From NCBI GenBank assembly GCA_028023455.1, contig JAQFVV010006545.1, positions 558,001 through 622,000 on the forward strand: 64,000 bases of DNA, written 5' to 3'. The notes beneath the pieces are model-generated. The model was given only the letters and a program-made list of their open reading frames with translations, had not been told where the DNA came from and searched no databases. This document shows positions 24,421 to 34,870 of the stretch, one piece after another; within the stretch, counting starts at the first letter, position 1; each line of letters begins with the position of its first letter. The DNA is from Epiperipatus broadwayi. Taxonomy: Eukaryota; Onychophora; Udeonychophora; Euonychophora; Peripatidae. The position numbers and the translations under genes are program-made.

Positions 24421-24893
24421 AAACAATCTTTTTAATTTACTCTCATACTTCCTACAATAGAAATATGACCTATTTTGTCTAAACAGCCTCATGAAAAAAT
24501 TTAAAATCAAATAATTAAAATCTTGCCTCTTGTCTAAACAATGCCTATTTTTTTATATTCATTAATAAATTTGTAAACATTGATAAAATTTTCTTTAAAA
24601 AACTATTCAAAATATATGTTTGTAAATTAAGAACCAAATTTCTATTTTAAGCAACTTTTTATTCTTTTTAAAATTAATAATACAACACCTAAGAAAAACA
24701 TTAAGTCCCTTTATATTTAAGGAAATAAAGCTGCCATTTTAATGATTCTATCCTATCACTCAATTTAGATAACTTTTTAATCCTCCTAATATCATTTAAT
24801 GGAAATTTATTAAAAACTAAACTCCACAAACCCATACTAAAGATCAACTAAAAATAACAAATACAAATCTATTTTTTAAAAAAAAAACACCTC
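24421..24893. other. AT-rich flank, possible PLE N-terminal remnant
   Basis: No open frame and no clear motif; it may be the decayed 5' part of the neighbouring PLE. Confidence 0.3.
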
Positions 24894-24897
24894 TCTT

Positions 24898-24973
<76 letters not shown>

Positions 24974-24990
24974 TCTCTATATATATATAA
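24893..24990. repeat. (CT)n microsatellite with short (TA)n
   Basis: Nearly pure (CT)n to 24979 followed by (TA)n. The Arg/Glu-repeat ORF across it on the minus strand is an artefact. Confidence 0.95.
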
Positions 24991-25099
24991 ACATTCTTTT
25001 TCAACAAATCTCATGCAATAAATTAACATATATAAATAAATACAAACATAAAAAATAAAACAAACTTTTACACTATATCAGCAAAACTACTCTTAAATG

Positions 25100-25357
25100 C
25101 AAAGAATCTCATCAAAATATAAACATTATAAGCATAAAATTAACTAGTCAATAAATAATTAAAATTATTTCAAAACCAAAATTCAAACAGACTAGCCAAG
25201 AAAATAAAAACATGACCACAAACAATGGTTTCACTGCTACAAGCAGACTTCTCAAGTGTAAAGAACTACAAAACAACACCACATTTATATTAAACATTAC
25301 CTACAAATACATTTTCTTCCCATACACTCTTAATATTAAAAGAACTTTTAAATAAGT
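25100..25357 (-). pseudogene. PLE 3' end, left half of a head-to-head pair
   Basis: Minus-strand fragment starting in the C-terminal endonuclease tail (TTATTTAAAAGTTCTTTTAA at 25357) and running through a hammerhead-like segment (about 25221-25258: UUGAGAAG, CUGCU/AGCAG, GAAACC) to a 3' tail near 25100. It is the reverse complement of the right half after about 25489. Confidence 0.7.
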
Positions 25358-25740
25358 ATGTCCATGAAACAGATACAGACCACAATATTAATTTTGATGA
25401 GGCAAAGTTTGTTTTCTTTGAGAGAAATCAAATAAAAATAATTAAAGAATCTTTATTATTGAAAATTTATTATTCTAAAGCAATTAACTTATTTAAACGT
25501 TCTTTTAATATTAAGGGTGGGTGGGAATAAATGGATTTGTGGATAATGTTTAATATAAATATGTCATTGTTTTGTCGTTCATTACACTTGATAAGTCTGC
25601 TTGTAGCAGTCATAGGTTGTGTTTTGGATTTTACGTTCTTGGCTAATCTGGTTGGGTTTTTGATTTGGGATAAATTTAATTATTTATTAACTGTTAGCTT
25701 TATGCTTGTAATATTTACATTTGGCTTAATATAAAATGAA
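25358..25740 (+). pseudogene. PLE endonuclease end and 3' tail, right half of a head-to-head pair
   Basis: The plus-strand frame reads VHETDTDHNINFDEAKFVFF then ERNQIKIIKESLLLKIYYS and FNIKGG (25358-25520), the same C-terminal endonuclease blocks as the relic at 18.6-18.9 kb, here with no frameshift across them. The 3' tail includes a decayed hammerhead-like segment at 25585-25620 (UUGAUAAG, CUGCU/AGCAG). GIY-YIG itself is missing. The junction with the left half at about 25357 is direct. Confidence 0.7.
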
Positions 25741-26240
25741 CATGTTTGAAGTTATCAAAATAATAAAATTATTAAAAATATATTTCATAATAAGTTCCAT
25801 TTAAAAACTATACATAAAATTCACACACACATATGTATCTATAAACATATAGATGATGTGAATTAATATTATTAATTAGTCTCTTTTTTCACTCAATAAA
25901 AGTATTTTCTTATTGCTTCTTTTTTTTTAAAGGAAAAGTCTTTTTTTGACAAGGTAACTCAAAAGTTTTTTTTTTATGACAGGTTACACTCAATTAATTA
26001 ATTACATCTTTAAATTAATCTAAACAGATGTTTCGATATCCTTATTTCCTTTTTTCAAAATAAATTATTTATGATTCAATCATTACTTTTAGATTTTAAT
26101 TTAATTAAACAAAAATTATTTAATTGTTATCTTTTAAAATATATAGATTTTTAAATGTCATTTTTACCAAAGAAATTATTTAAAATTTTATTCTCATTAT
26201 ATATAATTCTACTCACAATCATATATAAGCTTGTTTGTGT
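25741..26240. other. AT-rich stretch, nothing recognised
   Basis: No coding signal or repeat beyond short homopolymers. Confidence 0.4.
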
Positions 26241-26245
26241 TTGTC

Positions 26246-26364
26246 TCTGCATATAGCTGAAATAGCATATATATACCCATTTTTCAGTAACTAAGTTACT
26301 GAAAAATGTGTATATATCTGCATATAGCTGAAATAGCATATATATACCCATTTTTCAGTAACTA
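26246..26364. repeat. Direct repeat of 48 bp around a hairpin
   Basis: Units 26246-26293 and 26317-26364 are identical (starting TCTGCATATAGCTGAAATAG). The 23 bp between them are an inverted copy of the unit's end (TTTTTCAGTAACT / AGTTACTGAAAAA), so the first unit plus spacer forms a hairpin at about 26269-26316. Confidence 0.9.
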
Positions 26365-27299
26365 ATGGTTTCCTTTGATGTAGACCAGCCCAGGTAATTG
26401 TCAGAAACAGGAAAGTATAATCAGGTATATTGGCATTCTCCCTTTTATATAGGGCTTGATGTGCTTCAAGCCATCAAACTATTTTCTCAGAACACGTTTA
26501 AAGCTATACATTTCAACACAAAGAAGTGGGTCATTTACCTCCATGGAAATTCAAACTCCATCATAGAGTCAATATACGGTTACTGGATCTCCTGTCTTGA
26601 CTTCAGCTACATCTCATGGGATCTATGTATAAATCTTTCAACCATCTCTTTGACTAGCTAAAATCTACTGATGCAAACTTTTGAACAAGCTGCAACAACA
26701 TCTTATAATCAACTCTGCAGCTGCCCAAAAGTTACCAACTGCTTCTCAAAAATTTAACCAGACACTTCTGTACAGCTCTTAGAAAAACTACAATCCACAC
26801 TGAACTTTTCAAAAACTGTTATCCAGAAGATGTCCAGTTTGATTACCTGATTCGCAAAAAATATGTTAACCAGACACTTCTGCAAACCAAACTGAACTGA
26901 TATTTTTATCAGTCCTTTTATAGAATCATCTGAGATGACAACAACCCCAATTTAAAACTTGTTTTTTCTCATCTCTCTTGATTGGAAACAATTTTAATCT
27001 GCCAAATGCAGTTTTAATTTAACAGCTACATTTGGAAATCTTATCAAAGATTTTTAAAAATAGATATTTTATACAAATTTTAATTAAAAGATTTCAAAAA
27101 TAAACCCAGCTTATTTTTAAATTTCAAAATCAGAATAATATTATTTATTTGGACCTTTTTTAAAAAATATTTATTCCATAATAAAATTCTGTTTCAATTC
27201 AGAGTTATTTAATCCTTTATTTATTATTTTTATCCTAAGGTGAAATGTAGAAAATATCTACAAAAATTCATGTTTATGTTATTTTTACTTTACCTTTAA

Positions 27300-27351
<52 letters not shown>

Positions 27352-28260
27352 CTGGGTCTTGTTTTACGCAATAGATAGGTTCTTCAGAAAACACACACAA
27401 ACAAAATCGTGCAAAAATAGACATAACTTACATTGAAAAAGGGAGGATGCAGTCTGTGACTTTTCAAAATTTGCGTAAAAGCAAAGCACCAATATAAAAT
27501 TACTTTAAAATTTGCGCAAAAAAACAAATAAGGAAATAAAATATGACTAATAAAAAATTTCAAATTTGATAAAAATTGATACAAGACAAACTTTTTTTAA
27601 CTATAATATTTAATTTTATTCAAAATAATATATTTTTATGCATAATTTACAGTACAGTGATTTATATTTTTATACACATTTTAATTATTATCACTATTTG
27701 CCAAAAAACATATTCGTTTGCAAACTGGTAAAAAATAAAAATCTTCACAAGAGGAAATACAACTAGCACCAACTTCACACTCATGTTGTGTCAATGGTTT
27801 TCTGGTGACAACATAATTAGTAATTAATCTTTGAGACAATGATTTTATTAATTGTTTATGAAACTAACAACTAAAAATTAAATTCTTATTTTTGTCTTTA
27901 ATAAAAATCAAATTTCACATCACATTAATTTCAGGTCACCTTAAGTAATTTTTAAATTGTTAATTACAATTAAAAGTCAGATTTTAATTTTTAATCGTCA
28001 AATTTAATTGTGCCCACTGCTATTACTCACCTTTTAAAAATAAACTTGTGGACACTAAATGATTAATAATTGATTATGTTCTTTTTTAAAAAGCAAAAAC
28101 AGAATGTGATTTAAAATGCAAAATTAACATGCACAATGTTTGAACAAATTTACATTATAATCTTGTAAAATTTAATGTGTGTATACATAAAATGTGAAAA
28201 TCATGATTTTAATTTCATTATTGCATAAAATCTTACTATTATAAAGCGCTGAAAATATTG
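26365..28260. other. Unassigned region, GC-richer at 26370-26950
   Basis: An 87-codon ORF at 26398-26661 has no recognised family. The base composition of 26370-26950 is less AT-rich than its surroundings, which may mark old coding or element DNA. A (TA)n tract lies at 27304-27345. Confidence 0.35.
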
Positions 28261-28269
28261 AAATTACTA

Positions 28270-28375
28270 AGATGAAAGTCAAATTCCAATAATGTGCTAT
28301 TACTTTCAATATAACGTAAGTGCGTGAAATTTATTATTTAAAGTAATAGCGCCTTATTGGAGTTCGACTTCCAGT
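28270..28375. repeat. Inverted repeat, about 30-bp arms
   Basis: Arms 28276-28307 and 28342-28373 pair over about 30 bp with a few mismatches (TCCAATAATGTGCTATTAC versus GTAATAGCGCCTTATTGGA). Three of the mismatches fall on CpG in the right arm. Confidence 0.65.
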
Positions 28376-28564
28376 GAAATATAAATTGTGTAACTTCAAA
28401 ATCATGTTAAATATGTCCATGTAAAAAGTGACTCAGGCGTACAACAATGTTGCTGGGTGTCATGTAACCCAGATCATTGCAATATATATATATATATTAG
28501 AATGAATTTAACGTAAACTCTGAAGCTACCTTCATCTATCCATTCCATCTTATGTAACTGACTC

Positions 28565-28655
28565 ACATGACACATACATGTAAAAAAGATAAATGATCTT
28601 CACTATATATATTTCATGCTGAACCAGAACTCATCAGTTGTTCCAGATTGTCTTC

Positions 28656-28695
<40 letters not shown>

Positions 28696-29103
28696 GGCTT
28701 CAATCTTCACACACATATATATATATATATAGGCTTCAATCTTCTTCACTCTCCAACTCTTCTGCCATCCATATCATTGACTCTATTGATGGAACACTCA
28801 AAGCCCTTGTTGATGCCTATATTATTGTTATATCAATGTTGACATTAAGTCATTCTGATCCATCCAATAAAAAAAACTTAACATATCTATTTAAATACAC
28901 AAAAAAGTGATGAGCAGAATACAGGTAGAATATGTAATATTTAACTACAAATATATATTTTTAACTGGACTTAATAAGAAGGGATTTGAACTCAGACTAT
29001 CAAGCTTTCTACATTTAACTACTTCATCAGCTACAACCATCACATATGACCATATACATGTAAAAAATATAAATGATTCTCCAGTACATGTATCTCATGC
29101 TGA
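28565..29103. repeat. Direct repeat pair, about 60 bp, flanking (CA)n/(TA)n
   Basis: Copies at 28565-28624 and 29043-29103 share ACATGTAAAAAA, ATAAATGAT and TTCATGCTGAAC-like blocks. Between them lies a (CA)n(TA)n tract at 28657-28695 whose end plus AGGCTTCAATCTT is repeated at 28708-28745. Confidence 0.65.
28978..29040 (-). repeat. tRNA-derived SINE head (family S2)
   Basis: On the minus strand an A box-like TAGCTGATGAAG (29022-29033) is followed by GCTTGATAGTCT and a B box GAGTTCAAATCCC (28981-28993; close to GGTTCRANNCC). Spacing fits a tRNA-type RNA polymerase III promoter. A related copy with the same GTCTGAGTTCAAAT block lies at 53497-53545, and both have similar AT-rich tails. No intact cloverleaf is expected or seen. 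Confidence 0.6.
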
Positions 29104-29379
29104 ACTTCAAATTCTCTAATTACAAAAAGTTCAGTATAGAAAATATACTTGTATACATATATATATATATATATGTAAAACAAAATAAATGTCCGCTAAT
29201 ATCAATATACAATAACAAAACTTAAATATATTCCAAACAACAGTAAACAATTTATAATACAATATAAATAAAAACTCAATAAAAACTCATAAAGAAATAT
29301 TTTTGATTATATTCATAATCATTTTCAACTCAACTTTCAAAATGGAATCATCTATTACCAACTGGAAACACATGTCGAT

Positions 29380-29960
29380 TTAAATATCCCACAATTCATT
29401 AATCCTAACATTTGCTGACTGTCTGTGTATTATCGTATTTTTATACCTACTAATAAAAACTGCCTCTTTAATTTTTCTTTTTAAATTATCTCTCTCTTGT
29501 CCTAAAATTTTTATTTTATTTATATCAAAATTAAACTTAAAATTACAATTTCTATCATGATCATAAAAAACAGATTCCATATATAACTTGACTTCATTAC
29601 TATTATCATTACATATCTGTACATTTTTCAAAACTCTTTTATATAACAATTTATGTTCTTTAATTCTTTTCTTTATATTATATCTAGATTCCCCTATATA
29701 TGATAAGTTACAACCACAAAAAATTCTATAAATTATATTACTCACGTTATTTTTTTCTAACTTATCTTTTGAATTATTAACCATTCTATTTAAATTACCT
29801 GATCCATAAAAAGAAACATTATATATACCATTATAAACTTTTTTCATAAATTTTACTTGATTGTTATTATAAAAAGGCAAAGAAATCCACTTCTTACTTT
29901 TAATTTCTTCATCACCAGTATTTCTATTAATTTTCTTACTAAATTGATAAACCACTTGTT
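29380..29960 (-). pseudogene. PLE linker and GIY-YIG endonuclease, 191-codon open fragment
   Basis: The minus-strand frame contains KKWISLPFYNNNQVKFMKKVYNGI (linker) and LNRMVNNSKDK. The GIY-YIG domain follows: IIYRIFCGCNLSYIGESRYNI (IIY..YIG) with C-x-C, KKRIKEHKLLYKR (Arg) and KIKEAVFISRYKN (Glu), ending SANVRINELWDI. The protein is the closest match in the window to the relic at 1.0-2.0 kb. The RT is missing (5' truncation near 29960), so it is not a working element, although the endonuclease frame is intact. A 3' region with UUUGAAAGUUGAG (about 29325-29335) is only weakly hammerhead-like. Confidence 0.82.
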
Positions 29961-30059
29961 TGGAATATATTTAAGTTTTGTTATTTTATTTATATATATA
30001 TATTGTGACTTTCTGAATAAGCACAAAAAACAAATTTTAAGTAGATAGCACTCTATCAA

Positions 30060-30915
30060 TAATAACTAATTGTGTATAGTTAAAAAAATGAAATGACATG
30101 AAATGTTCATAACCTTGTTTAGAAAGTACTTTCAGATATTCTTTAAAAGTTTTAAGACAACTAGTATTTGTTTGTTAGATATTATATGATAGAAAAAAGG
30201 GAGGTGGCTTGTCATAGAAATTTGGTGTATAGGTTAAATTGATGCATTTTGTCTTATTGGTCTGTAACACAGTGGTTTATATTTTTTAGGGATTTTCTGA
30301 TTTAATTGCTCATTGTTACTTCAGTCCATAGTATAGTCAGTACAGTATGTTTGACTCATGGTGATATAGGCTTCTATTTTGGTCAGATTGGTTTAGTACA
30401 TATAATGCAGCATATGTGTGTGCATGTATGTTTGTGCCATCTTACCACTTCATTTTTCACTCATGTAATTAATTACAATACAGGATATTATGTTTCACAT
30501 TGAAATATTTAAATTTACAATAAATGTCTTTGATAACCAATTTAAACACATTTTGGGGGATTGATGGATAGGTGAATAAGTGAATTGTTAACAAAACAAA
30601 TACACCATTGACTGCTTAATTTGCTAAATAATTATTTTTTATTTAAGAGTATAAAAAGTATTTTTATTAATTCAATTTAATTAATATTATTTAGAAAACA
30701 AAATGAATTTTTTTCTTTATTTATTTTTAAGAGAGAAAAAGTTATTTAATATGTCCAGCTAATTATCTCAGTGCAAAAGGTGGGATTGATCTTTCTTGAA
30801 ATTAATCTTTGGAGAATGTAACCTTTTGATTGGTGGAAGAAATTGATATCCAAGCAATAGCTAGTAATATAAATGGGGGATAATCTATAAGAAAATAGTC
30901 TATCTGTCTGTCTGA
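30060..30915. other. Non-coding AT-rich region
   Basis: No supported ORF, RNA gene or repeat seen. Confidence 0.4.
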
Positions 30916-30917
30916 TT

Positions 30918-31131
30918 TTATGACTCTCTCTCCCTCTCTCCCTATCTCCCTCTCTCCTTATCTCTCTCTCCCTCTCTTTCTCTCTCCCTCTCTTTCTCTC
31001 CCTCTCTCCCTCTCTCCTTATCTCTCTCCCTCTTTTCCTCTCTCCCTCTCTTTCTCCCTCTCTCTCTCCCTCTCTCTCTCCCTCTCTCTCTCTCTCCCTC
31101 TCTCTCTCTCTCTCCCTCTCTCTCTCTCTAC
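30918..31131. repeat. (CT)n-rich microsatellite, about 210 bp
   Basis: Imperfect CTCTCCCTCTCT-type pyrimidine tract. The Ser/Leu-rich ORF across it is an artefact. Confidence 0.95.
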
Positions 31132-31533
31132 AAGTGGTTCTTCCTCCAGAATCAAACAGTTAACATTCAATTAAAATTCAAAAGTATAATTTTTTTAAGT
31201 ACTAGTTTTCTTATATGAAACTAGTTAAGAAAGTTTTCTTTAGAAGATAAAGAAAAGCATGGAAGCATAATTCACTTCAAATAAGGTATATCTCCCTATG
31301 TTTTCAATTAACTAACTTATATTTAATGTCATTGTTTAATATGCATGAGTGTGTCTATAACTCCAATTCAAATTATTTAATCTTAACCTCTAATATTAAA
31401 GAAAAAATTAAAGTGTGTGAATTTTGCTGTTTTATGAGGAAATTTATGCTGAATTTTTAACAAAGCATTTCATAAACTCTCGATTAAAGAAAGTATTCTG
31501 GCTATAGAAAAGTAAAATTCAAATGGAAGGTTT

Positions 31534-31736
31534 GTATATAAGATGTGATATGTTGGACCATTTCCATCATTTATGAGTGGATGTTGAATGTATAGAAAAT
31601 TTTAAACTTTATTTAAACTTTCCAAATACAAACAACTTGTTAGTAATAACACACAAATAGACAATACAGGTTAGTAATTACACAATGTTTCGAGTAATAT
31701 TCTTCTACAGGTGTTGCTGGCCTATATGCACAGTGA
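31534..31736 (-). mobile_element. Hammerhead-bearing 3' end F4, left arm
   Basis: About 200 bp forming an inverted repeat with 31895-32110 (roughly 90% by eye). On the minus strand it contains the hammerhead 31680-31714 and a tail with GTTTGTATTTGG and AATAAAG. Its 3' end is outward, near 31534. Confidence 0.75.
31680..31714 (-). ncRNA. Hammerhead ribozyme motif F4, left copy (degraded)
   Basis: Minus strand: ACAC (stem I), CUGUAGA, extra A, shortened stem II (GA../..UC), GAA, ACAU, U, GUGU (stem I, 4 bp with ACAC). Core position 6 is U, stem II has a deletion relative to the right copy and the palindrome ACGU has become ACAU. Confidence 0.6.
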
Positions 31737-31814
31737 CAAAAAAAATTGAAGGACTCAGGAAAATTTGAACCAACCCTCATATATAAATATATCAGATTTC
31801 TACTATATGTTGTA

Positions 31815-32110
31815 TTTGACAGAATCGCTCAGTTGGTAGAGCATAAATTCAATATACAATAATATAAAGGTGAGAGTTCAACTTCTAAGTGAATATTGTC
31901 ACTGTGCATATAGGCCAGCAACACCTGAAGAAGAGTGGAGAATACTACTACTTGAGACGTTGTGTAATTACTAACCTGTATTATATATTTGTGTGTCATT
32001 ACTAACAAGTTGTTTGTATTTGGAAAGTTTAAATAAAGTTTAAAATTTTCTATACATTCAACATTCACTCATAAATGATGGAAACAGTCCAACATATCAC
32101 GTCTTATAAA
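31815..32110 (+). mobile_element. tRNA-like head plus hammerhead plus tail: possible non-autonomous PLE-linked element (F4, right arm)
   Basis: In one orientation: a tRNA-type A box TCGCTCAGTTGG (31825-31836, 11 of 12 to TRGCNNAGYNGG), a B box GTTCAACTT (31876-31884, 8 of 9 to GWTCRANNC), the hammerhead 31921-31965, then a tail to about 32110. Length is about 295 bp. No ORF is present. The left arm (31534-31736) shares only the part downstream of the tRNA-like head. The layout suggests a small element transcribed by RNA polymerase III, processed by its hammerhead and moved by a PLE in trans. That is an inference; the boxes could also be a SINE that happened to insert here. Confidence 0.5.
31921..31965 (+). 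ncRNA. Hammerhead ribozyme motif F4, right copy
   Basis: ACAC (stem I), CUGAAGA (matches CUGANGA), extra A, stem II GAGUGG/CUACUU (6 bp with wobbles), GAG, ACGU, U, GUGU (stem I). The expected GAAA is GAGA, a change at a near-invariant base that should inactivate it. The left copy keeps GAAA, so the ancestor was probably canonical. Confidence 0.7.
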
Positions 32111-32985
32111 ATACCATCATTATAAACCTTCAGAGAAGGATGTATATGTCTAACATAGTATAACATGCCTTATTATTATTATTGAACAAGAAACATACCT
32201 AATCATTCATGTCTTATAGGATTAAGAAACTGAATGTGTGGCTTATATAACTAATGGATGACTAATGTATATTTAATGTGCATATAATATAAATGCAAAT
32301 AGAAGAGCATGAATTAGTAAATGTTAACATTTTTTTATTGATCTCATTACTGAATAGCATAAAGTAATTAACTATTTGCCTGATGGATGACCTTTGATAA
32401 TTTATTACATTTCCTTGATAAATGTAATTATAGTCAATGTTAGTTAGTAGAAAAGTAATACTCTCTGAAATTTGCAAGAATAATTTCTGAGTTATAATCT
32501 GCAAAGCCGCCAGTTAATTAAACAGTGAAATATAACTAAAATCTGTAGCAGTAAATGTTAATTTGTCATTATTAAAAATATATATATTGAATACTTTTCA
32601 TGCTATAGCTATTGCTAAGTACTTTAGAAGCTGCTCATCAATTGGATCCAAAATTTCACTTTGTTTATCCTGCTATAAATTGTCTATATGTCTACTAACA
32701 TCTATTCATTTTACAATTATCATCATTATTTTTGTACATGTTTAAAAGGTGCTATTTACAGAGTGTGCAAATGAACTTTTATTTTTTCAGCTAAAGAAGA
32801 TTTAATCCTTTAATTTGTTGTTATTATAGTAGATAGGTAGATCCAGTTTTGGTCTTTATATATTTTTTATTATTATTTTCTTTTGCTTCAAGATCGTCTA
32901 GGATACCTATATTATGAAAAATAATATAGTAGGTAATTGATTATTATTTAAATGCAATTATTTTCTTTATGACATGAACTCTATA
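32111..32985. other. Non-coding AT-rich region
   Basis: No supported ORF or repeat seen. Confidence 0.4.
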
Positions 32986-32987
32986 CA

Positions 32988-33093
32988 CTTTTTTTTTTCT
33001 TCATATGTCATAGCATCGGCCGGGACGCGAACCCACACCCGTCTGCAATCAACTACTTGCTTGCAAGGCGGGTGCGATGACCTCTCGGCTAAA
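32988..33093 (-). repeat. tRNA-derived SINE (family S1), class II tRNA-like head
   Basis: Minus strand: A box TAGCCGAGAGG (33081-33091; fits the Leu/Ser-type TGGCCGAGNGG), long variable-arm-like segment, B box GGTTCGCGTCC (10 of 11 to GGTTCRANNCC), then CGGCCGATGCTA, a TGACATA motif (33004-33011) and a poly-A tail. It is a minimal SINE of tRNA head plus TGACATA plus A-tail. The second copy at 34655-34750 is about 85% identical. Confidence 0.75.
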
Positions 33094-33136
33094 TTTGCTA
33101 TTATGAAGCTAGCAGCTAATTTAAGAGGGGTAAAGC

Positions 33137-33415
33137 ATAAAAAGTATTGCTTTATCTTTGCATTGTCCAAAATTGAGGTCTATTTAATAATAATTATTAT
33201 GCTTTAAATTTTAAAAATGTATAGTTCTTCATAAATTAAATTCTTATTTTGATTTATTAGTTACTGTTAAATACACAAAAGTGTTGTTTTATCTTGCTTT
33301 GACAAAAATCAAAAATGATGAAATTTATTTAATAGTAATTATAATACTTCAGATTTAAAACATTTGTAATTTGTCATGAATGAGAATTTTATTTTTGATT
33401 TCTTAGTTAATGTTG
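33137..33415. repeat. Diverged tandem duplication, about 139-bp period
   Basis: Units starting AAAAGTATTGCTTTAT (33139) and AAAAGTGTTGTTTTAT (33278) align over about 130 bp through TATTTAATA.TAATTAT and TTTTGATTT.TTAGTTA blocks. Confidence 0.6.
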
Positions 33416-33419
33416 TTAT

Positions 33420-34395
33420 AATACATATGTATTGGATATGATTTGAAATCATTTTATGCATTATTATGCATGTGTTTGCCTGTTTTGTGCTATTCATTTA
33501 TATAATTCTTAAATTTATATTTCTCCAATCAATTTCAGATGATGAGATATGCCAAAAGAAGTGGAAGAATTAGGAATTTATCTAAGAATGAATTTTTTTT
33601 TTAATGTTTTGAATAAAATGTGTTAGGTAGCTATGAGGAAAGAAATTGTTTAGGATATAATATTATATTCTCAGAGATTGAGAGAACTTTCCCTTAGTTT
33701 ATTTAAATACTTTTCATGGGTGGATTATATTTTCTAGATTAAGTAGTTGTCTATTATGATGATTATATTATATGAAGTGAAGCAGTGCATTTTCCTTGTT
33801 TTCAGTGATGAGACTGAGTCCAAATCAATATTGAACATATTAGTAAAATTCGAGAGTCACTATATTTTGTTGTTTAGATTAGTAGAATTAAGAAGATCCC
33901 CTTTGTTCCTCGTGTGTTCATTTGAAATGTTTTCCCATCATATATTCTTAGCTATGTGTAATGTAGTTTGCTAATAAAAATAAAACATAGAATTGATTTC
34001 TTTTATAGAACATCTAAAGTAGAAATAGTCCTAAAATTGTTGGTTGGTCTATGGCATCATCCATTTTGTGACATTTTAACTCTTAATTTCATAAGCAAAC
34101 CAATAAGATGCGGCTATGTTAATTATATTATAACAGGTAGCATAATGCAGAAGCACGCACAAAATACTATTAATTCTGAAGAGATGAAAAAAAATTATCA
34201 CTGGATTTATAAGTCTTGGTAGATATTTCAAATCATATCATACAAATTTATTTTAATTTTAAAATCATCAAATCATCAAAATGATTCATCCTCAAAAGGA
34301 AAAAGAAAGTGTAACTAGTTAATAAAATTCTTCAAATGACTTATAAAGAATAGTGTGACCTCTCTAACTCATATCTTTAAATCCATACTGCTTTA
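33420..34395. other. Non-coding AT-rich region
   Basis: Short ORFs at 33747-33974 and 33968-34222 have no recognised family and are not supported as genes. Confidence 0.35.
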
Positions 34396-34399
34396 TTTA

Positions 34400-34870
34400 A
34401 TTATCTCAGTGTTGGCTTGGTTTGCAGAGCATATTAGAATTAGCTAGTAACATGTATGTGTTTGAAGTAAGAGTACAAAAAAGTTTATTTTTATGTATAG
34501 ATTACTTCAATGTTTGTTTGTTCAGTAATGAATACTGGAACTGGCTGCTAACACGCATCTGTTTAAAGCAAAAGTACAAAAAAGTTTATTTTTATGTTTA
34601 ATTATTTCAATGTTAGTTTGTTAACAGATGTTTAGATGTTTAATAAAGCATAAGTTAGCCAAGAGGTCATCGCAGCTGCCTTGCAAGCAAGTAGTTGGTT
34701 GCAGACGGTTGTGGGTTCGTCTCCGGGCAGATGAAATGACATAAAAAAAGATAATAATGGTGTATATGTTTAATGTAAAAGTACAAAGAAGTTTATTTTT
34801 AAATTTCATTACTCCAGTGTGTGAAGTAAAAGTATAATTTGTTTATTTTGACTGCAATGTAATAAATGTT
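34400..34870. repeat. Minisatellite, about 101-107-bp period, interrupted by a SINE
   Basis: Units share AAAGTACAAAAAAGTTTATT-like cores at about 34467, 34569, 34776 and a shorter, more diverged one at about 34820. The double spacing between the second and third cores is explained by the SINE at 34655-34750. Confidence 0.7.
34655..34750 (+). repeat. tRNA-derived SINE (family S1), second copy
   Basis: A box TAGCCAAGAGG (34656-34666), GCCTTGCAAGCAAGTAGTTG as in the first copy, B box GGTTCGTCTCC (34714-34724), then ATGAAATGACATAAAAAAAG. The TGACATA plus A-rich tail is the same as at 33004 and beside the tRNA-Gly-like unit at 48884. Confidence 0.75.

Noticed and set aside
24844-25029. Arg/Glu-repeat ORF
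   Set aside because: Translation of a (CT)n microsatellite.
26398-26661. 87-codon ORF as a gene
   Set aside because: Length and composition are compatible with chance; no family recognised.
30920-31174. Ser/Leu/Pro-repeat ORF
   Set aside because: Translation of a pyrimidine tract.
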